The notes beneath the pieces are model-generated. The model worked only from the letters and a program-made list of their open reading frames with translations, was not told the DNA's origin and searched no databases. 37,047 nucleotides of DNA from Prevotella sp. (GTDB lineage Bacteria; Bacteroidota; Bacteroidia; Bacteroidales; Bacteroidaceae), in the NCBI GenBank assembly GCA_017445845.1, contig JAFSRY010000046.1:1-37047 (forward strand), given 5' to 3'. Position numbers and translations under genes: made by a program. This document shows, piece after piece, positions 23,178-31,264 of the stretch. The first letter of the stretch is position 1. Every line of letters starts with the position of its first letter.

Positions 23178-23777
23178 ATGTTTAGTGGAATCGTAGAAGA
23201 AATGGCTCAGGTGGTAGCCATCGGGAAAGACCAGGAGAACATGCATTTCACGCTGAAGTGCTCGTTTGTTGATGAACTGAAAATTGACCAGAGCGTCAGT
23301 CATAATGGTGTGTGTCTGACCGTTGTGGGTATCGAAAACGGAACGTATACCGTGACGGCAATGAAGGAGACGCTTGAACGTTCCAACCTCGGACTGCTGC
23401 GGGTGGGCGACTATGTGAATGTGGAACGGTCGATGCTGATGAACGGTCGTCTCGACGGTCACATCGTGCAGGGTCACGTCGACGAGACCGCCCGCTGCAT
23501 CGACATGCGCGATGCCGACGGCTCAACTTATTTCACCTTTGAGTATAAACAGGACCGCGAGATGGCACGCCGGGGGTACTTCACGGTAGACAAGGGTTCC
23601 GTTACCGTCAACGGCGTGTCTCTGACCGTATGCGAACCGACGGACAATGCTTTCACCGTTGCCATCATCCCCTTCACCCGCGAGGTGACCAATTTCGCCT
23701 ATATCGAGGTCGGCTCCATCGTCAACATCGAGTTCGACATTTTAGGTAAGTATATTGCACGTTTGCAGACGCTTTAA
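23178..23777 (+). CDS. ribE: Riboflavin synthase (alpha subunit)
   Basis: Dismutates two molecules of 6,7-dimethyl-8-ribityllumazine into riboflavin. At 199 residues it has two lumazine-binding repeats, about 1-96 and 97-190. The first begins with MFSGIVEE and holds SVSHNGVCLTVV. The second has KGSVTVNGVSLTV. The linker NGRLDGHIVQGHVD is the characteristic substrate-binding stretch. The start codon is the first ATG after a double terminator, so expression depends on read-through or an unseen promoter. No FMN riboswitch (RFN element) is recognisable. No other rib genes are in the window. Confidence 0.96.
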   Translation: MFSGIVEEMAQVVAIGKDQENMHFTLKCSFVDELKIDQSVSHNGVCLTVVGIENGTYTVTAMKETLERSNLGLLRVGDYVNVERSMLMNGRLDGHIVQGHVDETARCIDMRDADGSTYFTFEYKQDREMARRGYFTVDKGSVTVNGVSLTVCEPTDNAFTVAIIPFTREVTNFAYIEVGSIVNIEFDILGKYIARLQTL

Positions 23778-23793
23778 AGTGTGAGGTAACATC

Positions 23794-23845
23794 ACCAATC
23801 TACCAAACTACCAATCTACCAAACTCATAATTACTCATTACTCAT
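23794..23845. repeat. Tandem 16-bp repeat and reversed ATGAGTAATG-type repeat
   Basis: Two exact copies of ACCAATCTACCAAACT (23794-23809, 23810-23825) are followed by a reverse-strand version of the ATGAG-type repeat (CATTACTCAT). The TolC gene starts 110 bp later. A weak TTAATTTG box (23855-23862) may serve as its promoter. Confidence 0.7.
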
Positions 23846-23954
23846 GGGGTCTCCTTAATTTGTGTTAATTATCGACCGACAGGCTAAACTTTCAGGCGAG
23901 TATAATCGTCAAAACATTAAAAAAGAGTATATACATATTTATTTATATAGGACT

Positions 23955-25304
23955 ATGAGAAGAACAGGCATGATTGCCCTTGCGACCTTCATCCTCAGTG
24001 CGTTTGGCATTGAGGCTGAAGCTAAGCAGTGGACGTTGAGAGACTGCATCGACTATGCCCTCAACAACAACATCACCCTACAGAAATCTATGCTTCAGAC
24101 ACGCAGTGCCCTTGAGGATGTCTACCAGAGTCAGGCTGTGCTGCTGCCGTCGTTGTCGGCCAATACGTCGCAGAATGTCACCTACAGACCTTGGCCTGAG
24201 AGCGGTCGGTCGTCAGTGCTCGACGGCTATGTGCAGACGAGTGTCGACAAGACTTACTATAACGGTTCTTACGGTGTGAGTGCCAACTGGACCGTATGGA
24301 ACGGCGGCCGTAACGTCAACACTGTGAAACTGAACAGGCTGACAGCCCAGCAAGCGCAACTCGACTCTGCCACTACGGCTAACCAGCTGATTGAGCAGAT
24401 TGCTCAACTCTATGTGCAAATCCTTTACATGCAAGAGGCCATCAAGGTGAACCGTTCGACCTTGGAGACGAGCATTGCCAACGAGAATACGGGCAAGAGT
24501 TTCTTTGAGAACGGCAAGATGAGCAAAGCCGACCTGGCTCAGCTCACCGCCCAGCGTGCACAGGATGAATATAACGTCGTGGAAGCCGAGAGCAATGTAA
24601 AGAACTATAAGCGTCAGTTGAGGCAAATCCTGCAACTCGTTGACGATGAGGAGTTTGATGTTGTGGCTCCGATGCCTACCGACGAGATGGCTCTCGAGGC
24701 TGTTCCGAGTCTGAATGATGTCTATGTCTCTGCCCTCGACCATCGTCCGGAGATACAGAAAGCAAAACTCGGCATTGAGAGCAGTGACCTGAGCATCAAG
24801 ATGGCTAAGGCCCAGCGGCTGCCCTCTTTAGGTGTCTCGGCGAGTGCCTTCACCAGCACCTCATCGATGAGCGACAATGCTTGGGGACGCCAGCTGAAGA
24901 ACAACTTCGATGTGGGCGCAGGTCTCAACCTCAGCATCCCGCTCTTCGACCAGCGACAGGCCAAGACTGCCGTCAACAAGGCGAAGCTGCAGCGCGAGAG
25001 CTATTTGCTCGACCTGAAAGACAAGGAAATCAGCTTGTATTCGACGATTGAGGAGTATTGGCTGCAGGCTGTCAACAACCAAAACAAATTCAAGGCTGCC
25101 AAAGTGAGCACAGAGAGTGCCGAAGCCAGCTACGAGCTGGTGAGCAGTAAATTCCAGGAACACATGGTCAATACTGTTGAGTTGATGCAGGGCCGAGACA
25201 AATTGCTGCTGGCGCAGCAGAGCGAACTGCAGAGCAAGTATCTGACAATCCTGAACCTCAGCCTGCTCAACTTCTACCAGAACGGAGAAATGAAAAATGA
25301 GTAA
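23955..25304 (+). CDS. TolC-family outer-membrane efflux protein
   Basis: A 449-residue outer-membrane channel protein with a signal peptide (about residues 1-22, ending ..FGIEAEA) and two OEP repeats: the first starts WTLRDCIDYALNNNITLQKS, the second includes PEIQKAKLGIESSDLSIKMAKAQRLPSLGVSAS. Long coiled-coil helices follow the family pattern. The last residues (EMKNE) come from a repeat of the ATGAGTAATGAG type. First gene of the efflux operon: the next, an adaptor, begins 70 bp later. The start at 23955 gives the signal peptide; an upstream extension in the same frame does not. Confidence 0.9.
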   Translation: MRRTGMIALATFILSAFGIEAEAKQWTLRDCIDYALNNNITLQKSMLQTRSALEDVYQSQAVLLPSLSANTSQNVTYRPWPESGRSSVLDGYVQTSVDKTYYNGSYGVSANWTVWNGGRNVNTVKLNRLTAQQAQLDSATTANQLIEQIAQLYVQILYMQEAIKVNRSTLETSIANENTGKSFFENGKMSKADLAQLTAQRAQDEYNVVEAESNVKNYKRQLRQILQLVDDEEFDVVAPMPTDEMALEAVPSLNDVYVSALDHRPEIQKAKLGIESSDLSIKMAKAQRLPSLGVSASAFTSTSSMSDNAWGRQLKNNFDVGAGLNLSIPLFDQRQAKTAVNKAKLQRESYLLDLKDKEISLYSTIEEYWLQAVNNQNKFKAAKVSTESAEASYELVSSKFQEHMVNTVELMQGRDKLLLAQQSELQSKYLTILNLSLLNFYQNGEMKNE

Positions 25305-25355
25305 TGAGTAATGAGAAATATCCCCAATCTGCAAACCACCAATCTGCCAAGATAT
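25291..25355 (+). repeat. Short repeats spanning the TolC 3' end and the gap to the adaptor gene
   Basis: ATGAGTAATGAGTAATGAG supplies the TolC stop codon, and CCAATCTGC-type words follow (25324-25348). They resemble the repeats at 3231 and 23794. Variants differ by single bases. Confidence 0.65.
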
Positions 25356-25374
25356 AACTCGTCAACTAAAAAAA

Positions 25375-26553
25375 ATGAACAAAAAAGTATTGGCAGCCGT
25401 CGCTGCCGCCGTAGCTATAGCCGTTATCGTCTGGCTATTCTCTGGCAAGAAGAAAACGGAGCATGTCAGCTTCGTCACCGAGAAGGCTGTCGTTGCCAAC
25501 ATTCAGAACAGTATCACCGCCACAGGCACCATCGAACCTGTCACCAGCGTCACCGTCGGTACGCAGGTCAGTGGTATCGTCAGCCGACTTTATGTTGACT
25601 ATAACTCAACCGTAAAGAAAGGACAAGTGATAGCTGAACTCGACAAGACCAACCTTATCAGCCAACTCAATGCCGCTAAGGCCAGCCTGAACTCCATGCA
25701 GAGCACGCTGGACTATCAGCAGGCCAACTACAATCGCTACAAGAACCTTTACGAAAAGGGACTGGTCAGCGCTGACGAGTTCGAACAGGCCAACCTCTCC
25801 TATGTGCAGGCCAAGAACCAAGTGGCATCGGCACGCGAGGAAGTGCAGCGGGCACAAACCAACCTCGGATATGCCACCATCACGTCACCCATCGACGGTG
25901 TCGTGCTCTCTAAGTCGGTTGAGGAAGGACAGACCGTTGCCTCTTCCTTCTCTACACCTGAGCTCTTCGTCATCGCCCAGGATTTGACCAACATGCGCGT
26001 CATTGCCGACATCGATGAAGCCGATATCGGTGGTGTCTTGGAAGGTCAGCGAGTGAGCTTCACCGTCGACGCCTTCCCCGATGACTCCTTTGAGGGCCAT
26101 GTGACCCAGGTGCGCCAACAGGCAACGACCGAAAGCAACGTCGTTACTTATGAAGTTGTCATCTCGGCTCCCAACAACGACCTGAAGCTGAAGCCAGGAC
26201 TGACCGCCAATGTCACCATCTTCACACTGGAGAAGAACGGCGTGCTGGCTGTGCCGGCAAAGGCCCTTCGCTTCACACCGAACGAAGCCATTCTTACGGA
26301 GGACCAGACCATCGAGGATGTAGAAGCCCCCGTGAAGGTATGGACGAAAGAGGGTAATGTGTTTAAAGCCCACGCCGTCACCGTCGGCACCACCAACGGT
26401 ATGCTCACCGAGATAACGGGCGGCATCAGCGAGGGAACGGAAGTGCTGACCGACTTCAATTTATCTTCCGGCGACGAAGGTCCAGCTGAGCAGCAGGCCC
26501 AGAACCCCTTTATGCCTCGTCCGAAGAACAATAACAAGAACCAGAAGAAGTAA
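25375..26553 (+). CDS. HlyD/MacA-type periplasmic adaptor
   Basis: A 392-residue adaptor linking an inner-membrane transporter to the TolC channel. One N-terminal membrane segment (about 4-22) is followed by a biotinyl-lipoyl-like domain (TGTIEPVTSVTVGTQVSGIV and later SPIDGVVLSKSVEEGQTV). An alpha hairpin (about 95-165) lies between them, and a beta-barrel domain (VIADIDEADIGGVLEGQRVSF) and C-terminal domain close the protein, which ends in a Pro/Asn/Lys-rich tail. The ATPase gene starts 6 bp later. Confidence 0.9.
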   Translation: MNKKVLAAVAAAVAIAVIVWLFSGKKKTEHVSFVTEKAVVANIQNSITATGTIEPVTSVTVGTQVSGIVSRLYVDYNSTVKKGQVIAELDKTNLISQLNAAKASLNSMQSTLDYQQANYNRYKNLYEKGLVSADEFEQANLSYVQAKNQVASAREEVQRAQTNLGYATITSPIDGVVLSKSVEEGQTVASSFSTPELFVIAQDLTNMRVIADIDEADIGGVLEGQRVSFTVDAFPDDSFEGHVTQVRQQATTESNVVTYEVVISAPNNDLKLKPGLTANVTIFTLEKNGVLAVPAKALRFTPNEAILTEDQTIEDVEAPVKVWTKEGNVFKAHAVTVGTTNGMLTEITGGISEGTEVLTDFNLSSGDEGPAEQQAQNPFMPRPKNNNKNQKK

Positions 26554-26559
26554 GGGCTT

Positions 26560-27312
26560 ATGGATGATAGAAAAGTCGTCATCGAACTGCAGAACGTGAA
26601 GAGATACTTTCAGGTGGGCAGTGAGACCGTGAAGGCGCTGCGTGGTGTCTCCTTCAAAATCTACGAAGGAGAGTTTGTCACCATTCAGGGCACCTCCGGC
26701 TCGGGCAAGTCGACGCTGCTCAATCAGTTAGGATGTCTCGACACTCCCACGAGCGGCGAGTATTTCCTCGACGGCATCGCTGTGCGGACGATGTCGAAGA
26801 ACCAGCGCGCCCATCTGCGCAACCGCAAGATTGGCTTTGTCTTCCAGAACTATAATCTGTTGCCGAAGACAACCGCCATCGAGAATGTGGAGCTGCCCTT
26901 GATGTATAACAGCAACTATAACGCTCGCCAGCGTCGCGAAGCCGCTATCAAGGCGCTGAAGGCAGTAGGGTTGGGCGACCGTCTGGAACACAAGTCCAAC
27001 CAGATGTCTGGCGGACAGATGCAGCGCGTCGCCATCGCCCGTGCTTTGGTCAACGACCCTGCCGTATTGCTGGCCGACGAGGCTACGGGTAACCTCGACA
27101 CACGCACCTCGTTCGAGATGCTGGTACTCTTTCAGGAACTCTACAAGCAGGGGCACACCATCATCTTCGTGACCCACAACCCTGAGATTGCCGAGTTTTC
27201 GAGCCGCAACATCTTCCTGCGCGACGGAAAGATTCGCGAAGACACCATTAATACCAACATCCGGTCGGCTGCCGAGGCGCTGGCTGCGTTGCCCCAACCC
27301 CAAGACGATTAA
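26560..27312 (+). CDS. ABC transporter ATP-binding protein (MacB/LolD-type)
   Basis: A 250-residue ABC ATPase. Walker A is GTSGSGKST (44-52), the Q-loop FQNYNLLP follows, the signature is SGGQMQRVAIARAL, and Walker B is VLLADEATGNLD. The short single-domain form pairs with the separate permease 6 bp downstream. Export is powered by this subunit. Substrate not determinable. Confidence 0.95.
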   Translation: MDDRKVVIELQNVKRYFQVGSETVKALRGVSFKIYEGEFVTIQGTSGSGKSTLLNQLGCLDTPTSGEYFLDGIAVRTMSKNQRAHLRNRKIGFVFQNYNLLPKTTAIENVELPLMYNSNYNARQRREAAIKALKAVGLGDRLEHKSNQMSGGQMQRVAIARALVNDPAVLLADEATGNLDTRTSFEMLVLFQELYKQGHTIIFVTHNPEIAEFSSRNIFLRDGKIREDTINTNIRSAAEALAALPQPQDD

Positions 27313-27318
27313 AAGAAT

Positions 27319-28539
27319 ATGAACATACTCAACCTTTTCAAAGTCAGCCTGAAAGCCGTCGCCAACAATAAGATGCGGTCGTTTCTGTCGATGCTGGGTA
27401 TCATCATCGGTGTGGCAGCCGTTATCATCATGATGGCCATCGGACAGGGTTCGAAGGAGAGCATACGCGCTGAGCTGTCGACGATGGGTACGAACCTGCT
27501 GACCATCCGTCCTGGTGCCGACATGCGAGGCGGTGTGCGCCAAGACCCGTCGGCTATGCAGACTCTGAAGATGGCGGACTATCAGCGCATCCTTGCCGAG
27601 AAGAAATTTGTGACGAAGGTGTCGCCCGAGGTCACCGCCAGCGGGCAGGTCATCTATGGTAACAATAATACCACCACAACGGTCTACGGCGAGAGTCCCG
27701 ACTATCTCGACATCAAGCAGTGGACGGTGGAGCAGGGTGACTGCTTCACGGAGGAAGACATCCGGAAAGCCGCCAAAGTGTGTGTGATAGGAAAGACGAT
27801 TGTCGATGAACTCTTCGGAGCCGGTACGAACCCCATCGGCAAGACTATCCGCTTCAAGTCGATACCGATGCGAGTCGTCGGCGTACTGAAGTCGAAGGGC
27901 TACAACTCGTGGGGAATGGACCAGGACAATGTGATGATTGCTCCGTATTCGACGGTGATGAAGCGTATTGCAGCCCAAACGTGGTTTACGAGTATCAACT
28001 GTTCGGCCATCACCGAGGAACTCTCTGATGCTGCCATCGACGAGCTGACGCAAATCCTGCGTGACAACCACAAGCTGAAGGCCGATGCCGACGACGATTT
28101 CACCATACGTTCACAAGCAGAAATGATGGAGACCATGTCGACGACAATGGACACGGTGACGATTATCCTTGTCGTTGCCGCCGCCTTCTCGCTGCTGGTG
28201 GCAGGCATCGGCATCATGAACATCATGCTGGTGAGCGTTACTGAGCGCACGAAAGAGATTGGTCTTCGGATGTCGGTGGGTGCTACGGGACTGGTTATTT
28301 CTATCCAGTTCCTCATTGAGTCGATACTCATCTCGCTCACGGGCGGACTTCTGGGAATACTGCTTGGGTGCTCCGTCAGTGAGTTCATCGTGCCGATGGC
28401 GGGTATGCCTTCGAGTGTTCCTGCCTGGTCGATTTATGTCTCGTTCCTTGTCTGCGTGTTCATCGGCGTACTCTTCGGCTACATTCCGGCTCAGAAGGCT
28501 GCGCGTCTCGACCCGATAGAGGCTATCCGTTACGAGTAG
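27319..28539 (+). CDS. MacB-type ABC transporter permease
   Basis: A 406-residue permease with one N-terminal membrane segment (about 20-42), a large periplasmic domain (MacB_PCD, about 43-270) and three C-terminal membrane segments (about 280-305, 325-350, 365-390). The FtsX-like core is recognisable by MLVSVTERTKEIGLRMSVGA and the closing PAQKAARLDPIEAIRYE. Together with the ATPase, adaptor and TolC-type channel it makes a complete tripartite efflux pump. Confidence 0.94.
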   Translation: MNILNLFKVSLKAVANNKMRSFLSMLGIIIGVAAVIIMMAIGQGSKESIRAELSTMGTNLLTIRPGADMRGGVRQDPSAMQTLKMADYQRILAEKKFVTKVSPEVTASGQVIYGNNNTTTTVYGESPDYLDIKQWTVEQGDCFTEEDIRKAAKVCVIGKTIVDELFGAGTNPIGKTIRFKSIPMRVVGVLKSKGYNSWGMDQDNVMIAPYSTVMKRIAAQTWFTSINCSAITEELSDAAIDELTQILRDNHKLKADADDDFTIRSQAEMMETMSTTMDTVTIILVVAAAFSLLVAGIGIMNIMLVSVTERTKEIGLRMSVGATGLVISIQFLIESILISLTGGLLGILLGCSVSEFIVPMAGMPSSVPAWSIYVSFLVCVFIGVLFGYIPAQKAARLDPIEAIRYE

Positions 28540-28565
28540 AATAAAGAAATATAGTTATAGATGGT

Positions 28566-29636
28566 TTGAAGAAGAAAGCAAATGAAGGAGTTCTCGTCTT
28601 GACGTTGGTTTGGCTGTTGATTTTTCTGACACCCTTAATGTTCATCAACGTCTCCCAGGAATTCGTCCTTAAGCGTTTCCTGGTTGAGCTGGCGATACCC
28701 CTATCGATGTTCATCGTCTTCTTGTCGAACTATTATTGGCTGACTCCGAAAGTGTTGATGGAGGGCCGTCATCTGCGGTTCATAGCCTTGAATGTGGCAA
28801 TGGTTGTGAGCCTTGCCTTGTTAATACACGAGTGGGTGGTCTTTTCCTACCACACATGGTTCCGTGAGATGCTGACTTTGTCGACTCCAATGGTACAATA
28901 TGCTCCCAAACGGATGGACATCCGTTGGACCTTGTTCTATTTGGGTCGAGACATTTTCAATATGGCTGTTTCCGGAACGGTAGCGACTGCCTTAGTGCTT
29001 TCGCGCAACTGGGCCGTCGCCAGAAACCGTCAGGCGGAGGCAGAAAAAGAGCGTGTGAAGATGGAGTTGATGATGCTGCGCTATCAGGTGAGCCCTCATT
29101 TCCTGCTCAATACGCTCAACAACATCTACGCACTGACGGTCTTCAATCAGGAGAAAGCCCAAAGGGCCATACAGCAGTTGAGTCAGCTCATGCGCCACAT
29201 CCTTTATCATGGAGATGAAGATGTGAGACTTTCAGACGAGGTGGACTTTATGGAGTCGTATGTAGAGTTGATGCAGTTGCGTTTAAGTGACAAAGTGAAA
29301 TTGACAAAAGACATCGACATCAGTTCCGACCCCAATAAGTATCTTCCTCCCTTGCTCTTCATCCCACTTATTGAAAATGCCTTCAAGCACGGAGTCTCGG
29401 CCACCCAAGATAGTTTTATTGACATCAGGTTGAAGTCTGACCCGGAAAAGGTCGTTTGTGAAATCACAAATAGTAATTTTCCCAAAGACGACAACGACCA
29501 AAGCGGCAGCGGCATCGGTCTGCAGCAGGTGGAACGTCGGCTCTCTCTCGTTAAAGGCGGTCATTACGAATGGACTCGAAGTCTTTCAGAGGACAAAACA
29601 ACGTATCACTCAAAAATTATACTATATGATTCTTAA
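28566..29636 (+). CDS. LytS/YehU-type sensor histidine kinase
   Basis: A 356-residue membrane sensor. Four hydrophobic segments (about 9-28, 40-56, 72-92, 125-147) precede a His_kinase domain with QVSPHFLLNTLNNIYAL, phospho-acceptor His178, and the ATP-binding segment LLFIPLIENAFKHG and GSGIGLQQVERRL. It is the sensor partner of the LytTR regulator, whose gene overlaps by 11 bp. The frame opens with TTG at 28566; the upstream ATG at 28561 is out of frame and the first in-frame ATG (residue 25) lies after the first membrane segment, so the non-canonical start is inferred. Confidence 0.9.
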   Translation: MKKKANEGVLVLTLVWLLIFLTPLMFINVSQEFVLKRFLVELAIPLSMFIVFLSNYYWLTPKVLMEGRHLRFIALNVAMVVSLALLIHEWVVFSYHTWFREMLTLSTPMVQYAPKRMDIRWTLFYLGRDIFNMAVSGTVATALVLSRNWAVARNRQAEAEKERVKMELMMLRYQVSPHFLLNTLNNIYALTVFNQEKAQRAIQQLSQLMRHILYHGDEDVRLSDEVDFMESYVELMQLRLSDKVKLTKDIDISSDPNKYLPPLLFIPLIENAFKHGVSATQDSFIDIRLKSDPEKVVCEITNSNFPKDDNDQSGSGIGLQQVERRLSLVKGGHYEWTRSLSEDKTTYHSKIILYDS

Positions 29637-30336
29637 CTGTATTATTATCGATGACGAACCGTTGGCAGCCGATTTGCTGGCCAGCTATGTCAAGAAGACA
29701 CCATACCTCAATCTCGTCGGCACCTTCAATGGCGCTATTGATGCCATTCGTGTGATACGGGAGAAAAGTGTCGACCTTTGTTTCCTCGACATCCAGATGC
29801 CCGAACTGAGCGGTCTGGAATTGGCGAAACTGCTTCCCGAGGAAACGAAAATCGTCTTTACGACGGCTTTTAGCCAGTATGCCGTTGACGGTTATAAGTA
29901 TAACGCTGTCGACTATCTGGTGAAACCCATTAGCTACGAGGATTTCGTCAGTGCCTGTCTTCGTGCGTTGCGTGGAAACGATGAGCCGCGGCGGGATGTT
30001 GACGTTACCGAACGCATTATTTATGTGAAGAGCGACTACAAGCTGATACAGGTGTTGCTTGACGAACTTCTATACGTTGAAGGTGAGAAAGACTATGTGA
30101 AGTTTTTCATCGAGGGTCGTGACGAACCGATTATGTCGCTGCTGAGCATGAAGACCATAGAAGAGCGTCTGCCGAAGCCCGAGTTTCTCCGCACCCATCG
30201 GTCCTTCATTGTGAACACATCAAAGTCGAAGGTCATTGACAAAGGGCACTTTATCGTTGGCGAGGTGCGCATCCCTGTTTCTGAGAGTTATAAGGCAGAG
30301 GTTGCCAAATACATCGACTCACATGTCTTGAGCTGA
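29626..30336 (+). CDS. LytTR-family response regulator
   Basis: A 236-residue response regulator. The receiver domain has the acidic pair Asp9/Asp10 in IIIDDEP, phospho-acceptor Asp55 in FLDIQMPELSG, Thr79/80 and Lys100 in YLVKP. The LytTR DNA-binding domain (about 130-232) includes LLYVEGEKDYVKFF and FLRTHRSFIVN. The start at 29626 overlaps the kinase gene by 11 bp. It ends the six-gene operon and is the likely transcriptional controller of the pump; direct binding sites were not identified. Confidence 0.94.
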   Translation: MILNCIIIDDEPLAADLLASYVKKTPYLNLVGTFNGAIDAIRVIREKSVDLCFLDIQMPELSGLELAKLLPEETKIVFTTAFSQYAVDGYKYNAVDYLVKPISYEDFVSACLRALRGNDEPRRDVDVTERIIYVKSDYKLIQVLLDELLYVEGEKDYVKFFIEGRDEPIMSLLSMKTIEERLPKPEFLRTHRSFIVNTSKSKVIDKGHFIVGEVRIPVSESYKAEVAKYIDSHVLS

Positions 30337-30355
30337 CAGCAACTCTTGGCTGCCT

Positions 30356-31036
30356 TCACACGAAGAGTTCTTCCGGCCGGCTGATGAGCGTCTTGGCTCC
30401 GTGAGCCAGCAGGAAGTCGCGGTTGCGAAATCCCCAAAGCACGCTGATGCAGGGCAGCCCACTGTTCAGCGCCGTTTGTATGTCTACATCGCTGTCACCG
30501 ACGTAGACGGCATGTTGTTTGGTTGCATTGAGTTGTCTGAGAGCCTCGTTGACGGTGTCGGGAGCCGGCTTTTTGCGCAGCGGGTGTTGTGGGAAGCCTT
30601 CCGGTATGTTTTCGGGCATTGCGGTTTCGCATTCTCCTACGGCCACTTCAATATAGTCGCCGAAGAAGTAGTCGACCATTTCGAGTGTGGCGTCATAGAA
30701 TTTGTTGCTGACGACAGCCATCCGACAGCCCTCTTGCTGCAGTCTATCAAGCATTTCTTCGATGCCTGGATAGGGTTCTGTCGTGTCGAGTCCGTGTTCC
30801 ATATAATAATTGCGGAAGGTTTCCATCGCTTGTTCGAAGTGGGGATTGTTCAGTCCGTCGGGCACGGCTCTTTCCATGAGTTTTCTGACTCCGTTGCCCA
30901 CGAAGTGCCTGACTTCTTCGATAGAGCGTTCCTTCATTCCGTAGGTGCGCAAGGCGTAGTTGCAGCTTTCAGTGAGGTCGCCGAGCGTATTGAGTAGTGT
31001 GCCGTCGAGGTCGAAAATATATGTGTCGTAGATCAT
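30356..31036 (-). CDS. HAD-family phosphatase (phosphoglycolate phosphatase-like)
   Basis: A 226-residue haloacid-dehalogenase hydrolase. Motif I is FDLDGTLLNT with nucleophile Asp9 and Asp11. Motif II lies in VVSNKFYD. Motif III is the Lys in KKPAPD and motif IV is YVGDSDVDIQTA. The helical cap domain (about 17-85) resembles phosphoglycolate phosphatase Gph. The ATG at 31036 follows a promoter box at 31100-31107. The protein is convergent with the LytTR gene (19 bp). The exact substrate is not certain. Confidence 0.88.
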   Translation of the reverse strand: MIYDTYIFDLDGTLLNTLGDLTESCNYALRTYGMKERSIEEVRHFVGNGVRKLMERAVPDGLNNPHFEQAMETFRNYYMEHGLDTTEPYPGIEEMLDRLQQEGCRMAVVSNKFYDATLEMVDYFFGDYIEVAVGECETAMPENIPEGFPQHPLRKKPAPDTVNEALRQLNATKQHAVYVGDSDVDIQTALNSGLPCISVLWGFRNRDFLLAHGAKTLISRPEELFV

Positions 31037-31099
31037 TAGTATCTTTTTCTTTTGTTTGTTATCCGGGTATCTGTTCTCACAATGTATCTTTTGAGTTGG

Positions 31100-31107
31100 C
31101 AAAATTA
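31100..31107 (-). promoter_or_regulatory. Promoter -7 element for the HAD phosphatase gene
   Basis: TAATTTTG on the minus strand, exact TAnnTTTG. A longer ORF start at 31102 would lie inside it, supporting the start at 31036. Confidence 0.65.
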
Positions 31108-31184
31108 CGAAAAAATCATTATATACGCATATTTTTTCTGTTGTTTTTTTCTTCTCCCCATCATATTTTTTTCTATGACAAGAA

Positions 31185-31219
31185 AAAGCCCCTGTTCCGC
31201 GAATTGGAACAGGGGCTTT
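31185..31219 (-). terminator. Intrinsic terminator of htpG
   Basis: AAAGCCCCTGTTCC and GGAACAGGGGCTTT (31185-31198 / 31206-31219) are perfect 14-bp arms. On the minus strand a T-rich tract follows. It lies 45 bp after the htpG stop. Confidence 0.85.
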
Positions 31220-31264
31220 GTGCTATTTCAGGTATCCCGGATGATCGGGATATTCCAGAAAGAC

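Noticed and set aside
23178-23777. FMN riboswitch before ribE
   Set aside because: The RFN core is not present in the leader; the structured RNA there has a different architecture.
26728-28071. A 447-residue minus-strand ORF opposite the ABC transporter genes
   Set aside because: Its sequence has no family features and it is the antisense shadow of two certain genes.
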